Positions 35,958 to 44,350 of a stretch of DNA of 64,000 nt are shown piece after piece. A model generated the notes under the pieces. The model searched no databases. It saw only the letters and a program-made list of their open reading frames with translations, and was not told the DNA's origin. The stretch spans positions 1 to 64,000 of the forward strand of contig JAAFJY010000035.1 in assembly GCA_013299105.1 (NCBI GenBank). The letters are read 5' to 3'. Position 1 is the first letter of the stretch, and each line of letters opens with the position of its first letter. The position numbers were made by a program, and so were the translations under genes. The DNA comes from Chitinophagales bacterium (lineage in GTDB: Bacteria; Bacteroidota; Bacteroidia; Chitinophagales; Saprospiraceae).

Positions 35958-37280
35958 TTATCGAATGGATTGGAGCAATTGGCGGAAAGCCAATGATGCA
36001 TTTGCTGAAGCATTGACTTGGTCAACTTCAGCGTTCAAAAATTGGGTATTGGCAGCTAAGAAATCCGTTGCGGTAGTCGTGCCAGCACGAAACCTGTTTT
36101 CTTCCAACTCATAGTTCTTACGGGCTTGAACCAAGGCTTTTTCAGCAAACTTGACCTGCTCTCGAACGCTTTGAAGGTGCCGAAACCGGGCATTGACTTC
36201 CATGGCAATGCCCTCTTTAGCTTGGTTGACAACTTGTTCAAGTTGGAGACTTTTCAGTGATTGCTCATTGATTTTTTCTTTTCCTTGGTACAGTTCGCTC
36301 AAGTTCCATTGGAAAAAAACACCCAGGTTCCAAGTACCAGTAAATACGTTTTGATTGGGAAAAAGGCGCTGATTAGGCAAGTCGTAATTGTAGGAGAACC
36401 CTGCGCTGAGGCTTGGTGCCCGATCGGATCGGGTCAAGCGCTCATTGATCGCTACCTGTTGTTGGCGGATCGCTAAATTTGACAATTCAGGCCGATCCGC
36501 ATGAGCTTTGCTGATTAAAGTTTGGAGCGATTGGTCTTCTTCATTGTTTGATGGTAGTGAAACAGGCAGTTCAATAGGTGAATCTTGGGTTCTACCAAGT
36601 AGGGTGTTGAGCTGAAAACACAACAAATCATCGGTATGCTTCATTTCAGCAAGGCGCGTCTCTAAATTCATGCTTGCCAATTCAATTTTCAGCAACTCAT
36701 TCTCTAGCAGCAACCCTTGTGCGAGTCGGTTTTTGGCATCTGTTATTTGACTGTTGAGTAAGTCCAGGCTATGTTGCAGCAGCTTTTTTGCTTGCCTCAA
36801 CGCATACAACTGGTACCAGATAGAGGTGATGTTTGCCTCGATTTGGTTTTTGTGCTGTGCTGTTTCCGTTGAATTCACTTTCTCCTCAAGCTGGGCAAGT
36901 TCGTTGGCATACCGCAATTTGCCTCCATTCCAAATCAATTGTCTTACCTGTAGGGCATTGTAGGATTGGTTTAAAATTTGGGGATTCAAGGTCACTTCTC
37001 CAGTAGGGAAATTTACCCTGAAAGGCTCAATGTTGTCGCTCAAGCGCAAGTAACTCGCACTTAAACTCACCTGTGGGAGGCTCAACTGTCGGGTTTGGAC
37101 GATCTTCGAACTGGCAATTTTTTGGGCAAGTGCATCCGATTTTAGTTGAGAGCTATGGCTTAATCCCTCGGTTAGAGCTTGTTCCAAAGGGAGCAAGAAA
37201 GAGGATTGGGCATGGATGGTCTGGTACCACAAGAATGGCATTAACACCCAAAAGTAATGACCATTTAATCGTTTTGACAT
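35958..37280 (-). CDS. TolC family outer-membrane efflux protein
   Basis: A 440-residue protein with a signal peptide (FWVLMPFLWYQTIHAQ). Two TolC repeats are visible: LPLEQALTEGLSHSSQLKSD with SLPQVSLSASYLRLSDNI, then LSNLAIRQQQVAINERLTRS with APSLSAGFSYNYDLPNQRLF. The long helices pair into the periplasmic tunnel. It is the first structural gene of the efflux operon, downstream of tetR and the 37392 operator candidate. Confidence 0.92.
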   Translation of the reverse strand: MSKRLNGHYFWVLMPFLWYQTIHAQSSFLLPLEQALTEGLSHSSQLKSDALAQKIASSKIVQTRQLSLPQVSLSASYLRLSDNIEPFRVNFPTGEVTLNPQILNQSYNALQVRQLIWNGGKLRYANELAQLEEKVNSTETAQHKNQIEANITSIWYQLYALRQAKKLLQHSLDLLNSQITDAKNRLAQGLLLENELLKIELASMNLETRLAEMKHTDDLLCFQLNTLLGRTQDSPIELPVSLPSNNEEDQSLQTLISKAHADRPELSNLAIRQQQVAINERLTRSDRAPSLSAGFSYNYDLPNQRLFPNQNVFTGTWNLGVFFQWNLSELYQGKEKINEQSLKSLQLEQVVNQAKEGIAMEVNARFRHLQSVREQVKFAEKALVQARKNYELEENRFRAGTTTATDFLAANTQFLNAEVDQVNASANASLAFRQLLQSIR

Positions 37281-37391
37281 TTAAAATTGAGTTTTGTTCA
37301 AAAAGTGAATGCTGTTCATTACGTGAAATCAAAAAAAGATAGCTTGTGCCACCCATTTGTTTAAACACGAATCGGTACCTTGAACAGGACT

Positions 37392-37410
37392 AAATGAACT
37401 TGGTTCATTT
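37392..37410. promoter_or_regulatory. Perfect 8-3-8 inverted repeat, candidate TetR operator
   Basis: AAATGAAC-TTG-GTTCATTT is a perfect palindrome with a 3 bp spacer, in the 144 bp gap between the tetR stop (37425) and the tolC-like start (37280). Size and symmetry fit a TetR-family dimer site. A half-site GTTCATT recurs near 37314. Confidence 0.55.
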
Positions 37411-37424
37411 TTTGCCTAAAAAAA

Positions 37425-38051
37425 TTAGAGCTTCTTGTTTATGCCATTTTCCAAAATTTCTAAAAAGGTGTCTAACAGGTGAGTAGGCTCAATTTGCATT
37501 TTTTCGTAGATGATGTTTCCACGTACTTTGATGAGTTGTAGAATACCTGTTGTCATGCCCCAAAGGCATAAAGTAAAATTTTGTATATCAATGTTTTCAT
37601 TTAGGGTGCCTGCTCTTTTTGCTTCATCGATCATGCGGCTCACTAAATGAGTTATTTTTTCACTTGATTTATACATTTCATCGCTTTCAACTAGGGTATT
37701 GTTGGCTTCGTAAAGTGAAACGAGGTCGTAATAAAGTGGGTTTTCCTGGTAGAAAAGGTAGTTTTTTTGGACAATTTGTTTTATTTTATCCAGTGGAGTG
37801 CTATCGCTTTGTTCAACTTTCTCAAAAGCACTCAAAAGCTGTAGCCTTGCTTTGATGGTAAGGGTGGCAAGGATTTCTTCTTTATTTTTGAAGTAAAGGT
37901 AGATGGTTCCGGTAGCCAGTTGGGCTTGTTGAGCAACTGCATCGACGCTTAAGCTGTGTAAGCCACCTTTGGTCATGATGACCTCTGCTGCCTGTAAAAT
38001 GCTTTCGCGCCGAGATTCTTTTTCAGCTTGTTTCCTGCTTTTTGTTCCCAT
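37425..38051 (-). CDS. TetR/AcrR family transcriptional regulator
   Basis: A 208-residue protein with an N-terminal TetR helix-turn-helix (RRESILQAAEVIMTKGGLHS, LSVDAVAQQAQLATGTIYLY FKNKEE) and a helical ligand-binding C-terminal domain. It is encoded immediately upstream of and in the same direction as the tolC/hlyD/emrB-like genes, so it most likely represses the pump until a toxic ligand binds. The candidate operator lies between it and the pump genes. Confidence 0.92.
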   Translation of the reverse strand: MGTKSRKQAEKESRRESILQAAEVIMTKGGLHSLSVDAVAQQAQLATGTIYLYFKNKEEILATLTIKARLQLLSAFEKVEQSDSTPLDKIKQIVQKNYLFYQENPLYYDLVSLYEANNTLVESDEMYKSSEKITHLVSRMIDEAKRAGTLNENIDIQNFTLCLWGMTTGILQLIKVRGNIIYEKMQIEPTHLLDTFLEILENGINKKL

Positions 38052-38195
38052 CTTTCCTTTTTGCTGGGGTAAATTTACTTTTTTGCTTACGATTTTGATC
38101 CTTTTCTGCGTGGTAAAAACTTATTTTGAAAGTTTTAGGTCGAAGCGTAGGGGGTAAGTTTTTACTTTAAGCAACTTGCTCAAATACTAAGAGAT

Positions 38196-38921
38196 ATGAT
38201 CATTCGACAATTCAACACTGAACTTGGCCTGTATTCCTTCACTGAGAAAGGTGTGCAAACGGCCTTGCACGCTCACCCTGCGCTTGAATTGATGGTGGCC
38301 AGGCAAGGCAGGTTTTCCTTGCGCTTTTCAGATGCCCAGTTGAATGACTTGCGCCTTGCAGTAGTAGGACCCAATGTGGCACACGCGGTTGAAGCAAGTC
38401 AGTGTACCATGGATATTATTTTGGTGGAGCCCGGTCATCTGACATTTGCACAGATCCAGCAAACCCTGGGTAAAAATACGGATTTGGGTTTGGTCTCAGC
38501 GCTAAACGAGTATTTCCCAAGTGAATTGAATGCTGGGATGATACCAAACTGGCTCGACAGTTTTGCGAGAGAACAACATTATGATCAACGCATTGAGAAG
38601 TGCATGATCTTGTTGCAGGAAAGTCTGGAGGTAAACCAGGCCCATTTTTCCCTGAAAGATCTGTCCAGGCAAGTCCATTTATCAGAAGGGCGGCTGTCGC
38701 ATTTGTTCAAAGCTGAAATTGGGCTTTCCATTCAAAAATACATCATTTGGGTGCGCTTGAGAAATGCTGTCAAATACCTTATCCAACAAGAGAGCAACCT
38801 GAACGAGGCTGCTTTAATGGCGGGCTTTTATGACTTGGCCCATTTTTCACGTAATTTCAAGGCAATGATGGGTCTCAAGCCTTCGCAAGTGTACAACAAT
38901 AGCAGAATCGTACAATACTAA
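38196..38921 (+). CDS. AraC family transcriptional regulator
   Basis: A 241-residue protein. The N-terminal cupin-like part (LHAHPALELMVARQGRFSLR) probably binds an effector. The C-terminal AraC domain has two helix-turn-helices: LKDLSRQVHLSEGRLSHLFK, then EAALMAGFYDLAHFSRNFKA, ending MMGLKPSQVYN. It is divergent from tetR with about 145 bp between starts; the membrane protein gene follows after 39 bp and may be its target. Confidence 0.9.
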   Translation: MIIRQFNTELGLYSFTEKGVQTALHAHPALELMVARQGRFSLRFSDAQLNDLRLAVVGPNVAHAVEASQCTMDIILVEPGHLTFAQIQQTLGKNTDLGLVSALNEYFPSELNAGMIPNWLDSFAREQHYDQRIEKCMILLQESLEVNQAHFSLKDLSRQVHLSEGRLSHLFKAEIGLSIQKYIIWVRLRNAVKYLIQQESNLNEAALMAGFYDLAHFSRNFKAMMGLKPSQVYNNSRIVQY

Positions 38922-38960
38922 TTCGGAAGAACACCTGCAACTTTGCGCAAAACATTAGTC

Positions 38961-39380
38961 ATGGTAAAAATTCTTTTGGCAACTTTGTTGGGTACTCTCG
39001 TCTATTTTCTATTTGGCGGGCTGATTTTTGAGGGAATACTTGGCCAGTACATGTCCGAAAACACAACCAAAGTGGAAGGCTTCCGCAAAGACGAAGCCAA
39101 CAGTAGCACGTTGATGTTGGTGATTTCCTGCACTGCATATGCGCTATTGCTGTCCTTGTTTTTTGGACAATGGTCAGCGGTTTATGTTTTTAAAGAGGGA
39201 GCTTTGAAAGGAGCCATGATTGGCATGTTGATTGCAGTGATGACCAACGCGTATTGGTATTCCAGCACCCATTTTTTCAACAGCATCAAACCCCTGGTGG
39301 CCGACGTGTTGGCTGCCGGAGTGACCGTAGGGGTGATGGGGGGTGTGATCGCTGCGTTTTTTGGGTATTGGCAGCGTTGA
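38961..39380 (+). CDS. Hypothetical membrane protein with four transmembrane segments
   Basis: 139 residues from ATG at 38961 (the frame also has a TTG at 38943). Hydrophobic segments lie at about 3-22, 48-68, 78-98 and 110-132. The pattern, with an LGTLVYFLFGGLIFEGILGQ first helix, resembles DUF1761-like small membrane proteins, but this is not certain. It probably shares a transcript with the AraC gene. Confidence 0.65.
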   Translation: MVKILLATLLGTLVYFLFGGLIFEGILGQYMSENTTKVEGFRKDEANSSTLMLVISCTAYALLLSLFFGQWSAVYVFKEGALKGAMIGMLIAVMTNAYWYSSTHFFNSIKPLVADVLAAGVTVGVMGGVIAAFFGYWQR

Positions 39381-39457
39381 GTTAAACTCGTCCACTAATG
39401 GTTTTGAGCAAATCATTGGTCAAAGTGAGTCCTGGCTTGTTCGGCATTTTTTTTGAT

Positions 39458-39492
39458 ATACGACATACGACATACGACATACGACATACGAC
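39458..39492 (+). repeat. Five tandem copies of ATACGAC
   Basis: Exactly five 7 bp units. A related degenerate tract occurs at about 5887-5925. Confidence 0.9.
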
Positions 39493-39704
39493 AGATGATT
39501 TAGGGGATCGCTGGGGAAATTTGTCCTATTTTAGGTACTTGTTTGCAGGGTTTGAGATTTTTGAAATTTTTAATTGATAAGTTCTTTCCGAGAGCCGCAA
39601 CAGTAGAAAATTAGTTTGAATTACACAAAACCTAAAGTGGTTGAGTATAGCTTCTTACCACCAATCACAAACTCCTACTCCTTCGCGGCTCAGATGTGCA
39701 GAAA

Positions 39705-39740
39705 CAAAAAACTGCCTGGTCCCCACTTAGGGCCAGGCAG
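39705..39740 (-). terminator. Intrinsic terminator downstream of the protease gene
   Basis: On the minus strand, stem CTGCCTGGCCC ... GGGACCAGGCAG (one bulged base) is followed by a run of six T. It lies about 250 bp after the protease stop codon. Confidence 0.7.
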
Positions 39741-39985
39741 CACATCTTAGCTGATGAAAAATATAAGTACCTCTACTCGGTCGTGGTGGTGGGTTTTCTG
39801 CGAGAGAAAACCAGGTCTTGGCCAAAGTAGTAGTTGAGCAGAAACGAAGATGGGGTTGTATCTCTTCAACTTTTCAACCCTTCAACTTCCCTGAAGAATC
39901 ATCCCGTAGGGCACCCTCTTTTGGGTGCCCTGAGCGGATTTTGGGATAATTAGGCCAAGAATATCTTACGTTAAGTTCAGGTGGT

Positions 39986-42508
39986 CTATTTCACCACCGT
40001 CACTTTTCCGGTTTTGTCAAAATTTTCGTTGCCAATGCTGTAGAAATAGGTGCCAGCTGGCAGTTCGTTCAATTGCATGTCCACGCGCTGGAAGCCGTCG
40101 GTATTGAGCTCTACTTTTTGGCTGTGCAGCACTTTGCCATACATGTCTTGTACTTGCAATTGATAAGCACCTTTTGGCCAGTTCAGCAGTTCCAATTGGG
40201 TGAAGCCATTGGTGGGGTTGGGATACACATTGGTAGCCGGTCCTACTTGTTGAGCGGCTTTGCTGCCCTTGAGTCCTTCTGCTTGGGGGCCGTCAAAAGC
40301 CGGACAAGGAGTAGTTTCGTAGATGCGCACGTTGCGGAATTGGGATTCAGAGCTGTAAGGAGGCGCATCCATGTCAGCAGCGAAGAATAGGCGCGTTGCG
40401 GCCCCTGTGTAGTATTTGCCGATCTGGATGGTGTATTTTTTCCAAGTTCCACCGCCAGCGTAGTTGCGGAAGTCCGCGATGCCCCAAGTCTGGGTTCCCC
40501 ACAACTGGAAGGTGAAGGGCGAGGAGATGTTGTCATCGTCATCAAACCCGATGCCATGAATTTCACCCTGGGTACTGGAGCGGAATTCAAACTCCAGGAA
40601 CGTGTTGGCTGTGAGGTTGTAGTTCAATTGGACGGCTTTCCAGGCGTTGTTGCGGATGATCAGGGTCTGACCATTGTCAGCAATCTGAGCAGTGCCCGCG
40701 TCCTGGCTTCCACCAAAAGCAACTGGTACATTGCGGTTGAAGTCGATTTTCAGGCAAGTACCGCCACTGCCACCACTGCCACTGTCATTGCCGCCACTGC
40801 CACCGCTGGGGTTTTCTACGCAAAAACGGGTGCTTGATTCGCGACCAAAAGTACCACCCGAGGCCAAGACCGCACCAGCTGCATTGGTGAGGCGGAAAGT
40901 ACCATTGCCGTATTGGCAGCAGATGCCATCACCCACACGGTCGAGAATGCGCAAAGTATAGCAACCGAAAGGCAAACAAACCGTCTTCTCAATTTTTTGC
41001 CCGGATGTTTTGTCCACGTAAGGGCCCCCTTTTTCGACCGCACTGCCTGCTGCATTCAGGATTTCCCAGGTTGTTTCGCTGCCGAACAAGTCGAGGGTCA
41101 TGCTGAAAGTTACGTTACCGCAAGTGGCTGCGTTACCGCCGCTGCCAGAGCCGCTACCCGAACCGGAGCCACTGCCAGAACCGCTGCCTGATCCACTACC
41201 GCTGCCAGGGTTGGTTGGCGTACATGCTTGCAAGCAACTCGCAGCTGCGACTTTGTTGCGGATCAAATTACCAGGTTGTTGGCCAAAGCCATTGGTAAAC
41301 TTGATGCCTACGCGATTCAAGTGACAGTAGGACATTACTGTCCCTCCTTCGGTAGGAGCTCCGGGCACTGCACAACCACCTTCGGTAAATCCAGGACAAC
41401 CATCAATGGCAGTGCCGTTGCCGTTCCAAGAGCAAGAGTGGGTGTGTTGAGAACCCAGTATGTGCCCCAATTCATGGGCTACCACCATCACAGTGAAAGA
41501 GAAAGTTGGCACAGCGGAGAAAGAGCGGCCAATCCCCGAATACCCCATTTTAAATGAGGTGAAGGAGCGGCAAAGGCCATCCACTACCGCGATACCACCA
41601 TTGCCGCGGTAAGACAGCAGCATGGCTGCATCACCGTTGAAGGAAGTACGGGTGCGCTGAAACTGAGTCAATAATCCGTAAGTATCCGATCCTGAATAAG
41701 GACTGGTCGTGTTCCAGATGAAAATTTGCGACAGGGTGATGTTCACCCGTTCATTGGCATAGAGCGTTGCCACTTCGTTGAACATTGCGGTGATGTAACG
41801 TTGGGTGCCATCCTGGCCACCTTTGTCCACAAAAACATCATTGTCTACTTCGAGGTAAACCCGCACACAACCCGCAGCGCTGCGCAGGTTGCTACTGGTC
41901 AACTCTTCGCGAGTGTAGGAGCGGTTGTCATCTTTGGCGTGGCATTGAAACTCTGGGCGGTCAGCCATTTTGTCTTCTGCATGGAGCACATGCAGACCAG
42001 TCTCACTCTCAGCATATTTGCCAAGTACCTGGTTGCCATGCTCTTCGGTGCTGATAATCCCTGCAATCTCCCCATCAAAAATGGAAATAGAGACCAAGGA
42101 ACCCGGATGACCTTTTACCACACCACGGTAAAAAATGCCTTCCGACATCTCTTGCACTACTTGGGGGTTGCTGGCCATAACCACACCGAAATCTTCGCTG
42201 AAGAGATTGACGCGGACCAGATCCAGTTCCATATTACCGTGTTCGGTTGCTGGCAAAGGCAGTGCCAGCGCGGCGGGTTTTTGCTCCAAAATTTTGCGTA
42301 AAGGCTCGGCTTTTAGGGTCATCCAGGTCGCTTCAACTGCTTTGGCATCGCGCAAGGCTGGAGCCGGTTCAAATAACGCAAAAGTGGTCGTTTTGGGGTT
42401 GATTTTTCTTTGGGATTGAATTTCATCCGATGGTTTCAAAGAAGATTGAGCGTTTAGCGGTGCTATAAAACAAAGCACAGCCGTAGCTAAAGTAAGCATA
42501 AATCTCAT
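39986..42508 (-). CDS. Reprolysin-like (M12B-type) metzincin protease secreted by T9SS
   Basis: About 840 residues from ATG at 42508; the upstream ATG at 42535 would precede the signal peptide MRFMLTLATAVLCFIAPLNA. A propeptide (about 25-190) is followed by a metzincin domain with HELGHILGSQH (about 344-354), the HExxHxxGxxH zinc site, and a Cys-rich HTHSCSWNGNG...GCPGF region. A (Gly-Ser)n linker follows, then beta-rich C-terminal domains (FSMTLDLFGSETTWEI; FLEFEFRSSTQGEIHGIGFD), and a type A T9SS sorting domain (VYPNPTNGFTQLELLNWPKG ending GKVTVVK). It is an extracellular or surface protease. Confidence 0.92.
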   Translation of the reverse strand: MRFMLTLATAVLCFIAPLNAQSSLKPSDEIQSQRKINPKTTTFALFEPAPALRDAKAVEATWMTLKAEPLRKILEQKPAALALPLPATEHGNMELDLVRVNLFSEDFGVVMASNPQVVQEMSEGIFYRGVVKGHPGSLVSISIFDGEIAGIISTEEHGNQVLGKYAESETGLHVLHAEDKMADRPEFQCHAKDDNRSYTREELTSSNLRSAAGCVRVYLEVDNDVFVDKGGQDGTQRYITAMFNEVATLYANERVNITLSQIFIWNTTSPYSGSDTYGLLTQFQRTRTSFNGDAAMLLSYRGNGGIAVVDGLCRSFTSFKMGYSGIGRSFSAVPTFSFTVMVVAHELGHILGSQHTHSCSWNGNGTAIDGCPGFTEGGCAVPGAPTEGGTVMSYCHLNRVGIKFTNGFGQQPGNLIRNKVAAASCLQACTPTNPGSGSGSGSGSGSGSGSGSGSGSGGNAATCGNVTFSMTLDLFGSETTWEILNAAGSAVEKGGPYVDKTSGQKIEKTVCLPFGCYTLRILDRVGDGICCQYGNGTFRLTNAAGAVLASGGTFGRESSTRFCVENPSGGSGGNDSGSGGSGGTCLKIDFNRNVPVAFGGSQDAGTAQIADNGQTLIIRNNAWKAVQLNYNLTANTFLEFEFRSSTQGEIHGIGFDDDDNISSPFTFQLWGTQTWGIADFRNYAGGGTWKKYTIQIGKYYTGAATRLFFAADMDAPPYSSESQFRNVRIYETTPCPAFDGPQAEGLKGSKAAQQVGPATNVYPNPTNGFTQLELLNWPKGAYQLQVQDMYGKVLHSQKVELNTDGFQRVDMQLNELPAGTYFYSIGNENFDKTGKVTVVK

Positions 42509-43212
42509 GGCGTGAATCGGTTTTTGGTCAAACATTTAAGGTTACTTGTTGCTGCGAGCGGCTTTATGTTTCAAGTGGGCCAAGTAAAATCGGTTTTGAG
42601 ATAGCCTTTGTCAACACTTGATCAGGTAAAACTTGCTCTAGTATTAGGGCAATACGTTTACAAAACCCTCTCCTGACAAGTCAGGAACGAGCATAGCAAG
42701 CGCATTGCCGATAATACCAGCAAAGTGCAGCGACTTGCGTCGTAGCGAATAGTTTTCTCTCAGTATGAATTTTCTCCTACAAGGAAGAAGATAGGTGGAA
42801 CACCAGCATGCCGTGCTAAGTGACCAGCACTTGGCAATGACTATGCATGACAGGTTCTTAGTACTGCAGCGTCAAATTTGTGTGTGATTATGATTTGCTA
42901 GTGCGCAATGTAGAGCGCTGGAAGGAAAACAAGCCCGGAGAAAAATCTCCGCGTGAATTTTTGCGCTTGGTGTGCTTGCTTTCCTGGCTCAGACTTAGGT
43001 GCAGGAATTTATTATCCCGCTTAGACAAATGCTAAAATTACGAATAATTTTGGCACCTGTTTCTTTTAACTTACAATCGTGGAATCAAATTGTACACGGC
43101 AAACAAAATATACTATTTTTCTCGCTGTGTTGTGCAAAGATAAGCAGGAATCTCAAAAAGACAATACCTAGGGGAAACCATAGTAAGTAAAAAAATGACA
43201 TTTGATACGCCT
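42509..43212. other. Non-coding leader/intergenic region upstream of the protease
   Basis: No convincing protein frame. Hairpins CCTGAC-AA-GTCAGG (42672-42685) and CGGAGA-AAAA-TCTCCG (42936-42951) are present. A second copy of the AGAAAAATAGTATATTTTG block lies on the minus strand at about 43104-43122, similar to the ncRNA promoter at 43500, and may start the protease transcript with a ~600 nt leader (inference). Confidence 0.5.
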
Positions 43213-43491
43213 CGAAAAAATGACGCCCGGCTCAAAAGCCAGGCGTCAGAAAAGTAACCTTAAAAAAACAATTCACGCCTTAACAGCGTGTGCTAAAGCC
43301 GATGGAAAAACCTGCCACAAGCCCGCTACTGCCCTTATATCACAGGCGTTTAGGGCTGCATTGAGTCCAATCAAGCATAGGTACTGCTTCCGTCTCCAGG
43401 CAGGAAATGTACAATCGTGTTTTTGGGAGTGCGTTGAAAAAATAAGACGTCTGTAAAGTCCAAAAGGATGGTGGATTGGGTAGTTATTCAA
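43213..43491 (-). ncRNA. Candidate structured ncRNA of about 280 nt
   Basis: A minus-strand transcript is predicted from a TTG-N20-TATATTTG promoter (43500-43530) to an intrinsic terminator (43215-43248). No protein-like frame exists on either strand. Complementary blocks suggest structure: GCGTTGAA (5' end) with TTCAACGC; CCTGCC with GGCAGG; GCCCT with AGGGC; AAGCA with TGCTT; CACGC-TGTTAAG-GCGTG near the 3' end. The length is in the range of 6S RNA, but I cannot recognise a family. tmRNA, RNase P and SRP hallmarks were not seen. Confidence 0.45.
43215..43248 (-). terminator. Strong intrinsic terminator of the candidate ncRNA
   Basis: On the minus strand TGACGCCTGGCT-TTTG-AGCCGGGCGTCA (12 bp stem, one mismatch) is followed by TTTTTT. 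Confidence 0.8.
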
Positions 43492-43499
43492 CGCTTCTG

Positions 43500-43530
43500 C
43501 AAATATACTATTTTTCTAAACATGACGCAA
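43500..43530 (-). promoter_or_regulatory. Bacteroidota-type promoter for the candidate ncRNA
   Basis: On the minus strand TTG (43530-43528) is followed after 20 bp by TATATTTG (43507-43500), matching TTTG/TTG-N19-21-TAnnTTTG. Transcription would begin near 43491. Confidence 0.6.
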
Positions 43531-43705
43531 GTTTTACAATAAGCTGACAAAAATGACAATCTGGGCCATTCAATTCAGCGGTATTCGAAGGTACATTGCC
43601 AGCGAAAATTCGCAGCAAAAAAGAGGCAGAGGATGGTCTGTTTTACCCGAAGCAGGAGAAATAGGAGGCAGATTATTTAAAAAAAGGGGGTGATAAGGAT
43701 GTTTA

Positions 43706-44341
43706 CTAACTCAAAGCAGCTACTAAAATAGCCTCATCAAAGCGCTCAAAATGAACTTCAAAATTGCGCTCGAAATGATCTTTTACGATACAAGCCTGGA
43801 AAATGCCGCCTTGTTCACGGTACTCAAAGGGCTGAAGCTGGATGTGCCGGATCAGGTCCAATTCGCGTTGACCATAGGCTTTGTACATGGCTTCTTTGGC
43901 ACCCCAGCAAACGTGCAAATGGGGCAAACGCTTACTTTTTGAAATAAAATCCTGTTCGGCAAGGCTCAAAAACTTGGGGACAATGCGCTCGATCTTGGCC
44001 ACCAAAACCTGGATGTCGATGCCTGTGATTTGATCAGAAATGATCGCTGCGGCTAATTGGTGCGAATGACTGAGCGAAAAGTGCAAGGGCAAACCTTGCA
44101 AGTGGGGTTTGCCATATTGGTCTTTGAACAAGGCCGGGCGAGCGTGGTGTCCGCTCAATTCCCAGACCAGTTGGCGGGCGGCCAGCCATTCACGGCGCCT
44201 TTCTCCTTTGATCTGCTCCAATTCAGCCCACTCACTTGGGCTTAAATCGAGTTTTTCCAAAAACCAAGATTCGGTTTCAGTGATTTTCCAGATGGCCAGG
44301 GTACTGCCTCGGTTGGGTTGTCGCTGGTGAACGATGGGCAT
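43706..44341 (-). CDS. 4'-phosphopantetheinyl transferase superfamily protein
   Basis: A 211-residue cytoplasmic enzyme that transfers the phosphopantetheine arm from CoA to carrier proteins. Characteristic motifs are present: LHFSLSHSHQLAAAIIS, the magnesium-binding GIDIQVL (about residue 112), and WGAKEAMYKAYG (about 155). The length fits the Sfp-like branch. It lies 9 bp after the enoyl-CoA hydratase gene (which ends at 44351), and the two are probably co-transcribed. Target carrier proteins are not in this window. Confidence 0.87.
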   Translation of the reverse strand: MPIVHQRQPNRGSTLAIWKITETESWFLEKLDLSPSEWAELEQIKGERRREWLAARQLVWELSGHHARPALFKDQYGKPHLQGLPLHFSLSHSHQLAAAIISDQITGIDIQVLVAKIERIVPKFLSLAEQDFISKSKRLPHLHVCWGAKEAMYKAYGQRELDLIRHIQLQPFEYREQGGIFQACIVKDHFERNFEVHFERFDEAILVAALS

Positions 44342-44350
44342 GTTAGAGGT

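Larger units (their letters stand above)
39381..39985. other. Intergenic region with microsatellite and hairpins
   Basis: No gene. It contains the ATACGAC microsatellite (39458-39492), the terminator for the protease gene (39705-39740), a GTTGAA-type low-complexity stretch in reverse (39862-39890) and a 9 bp hairpin AGGGCACCC-TCTTTT-GGGTGCCCT (about 39908-39931). Confidence 0.6.

Noticed and set aside
43300-43420. SRP RNA or tmRNA on the minus strand (CGGAAGCAG resembles the SRP loop)
   Set aside because: The required CCGGAAGG tetraloop context and tmRNA ends are absent.
43202-43491. Open frames on both strands (84 and 72 codons) at the ncRNA locus
   Set aside because: Composition is not protein-like, both overlap hairpins and the intrinsic terminator, and the plus-strand one starts with TTG.
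43261-43500. Cobalamin riboswitch on the plus strand (AGCCCGCTACTGCCC resembles the B12-box area)
   Set aside because: The upstream GGGAA/GGTG elements are not in order, no B12-related gene follows, and the terminator orientation fits the minus strand.
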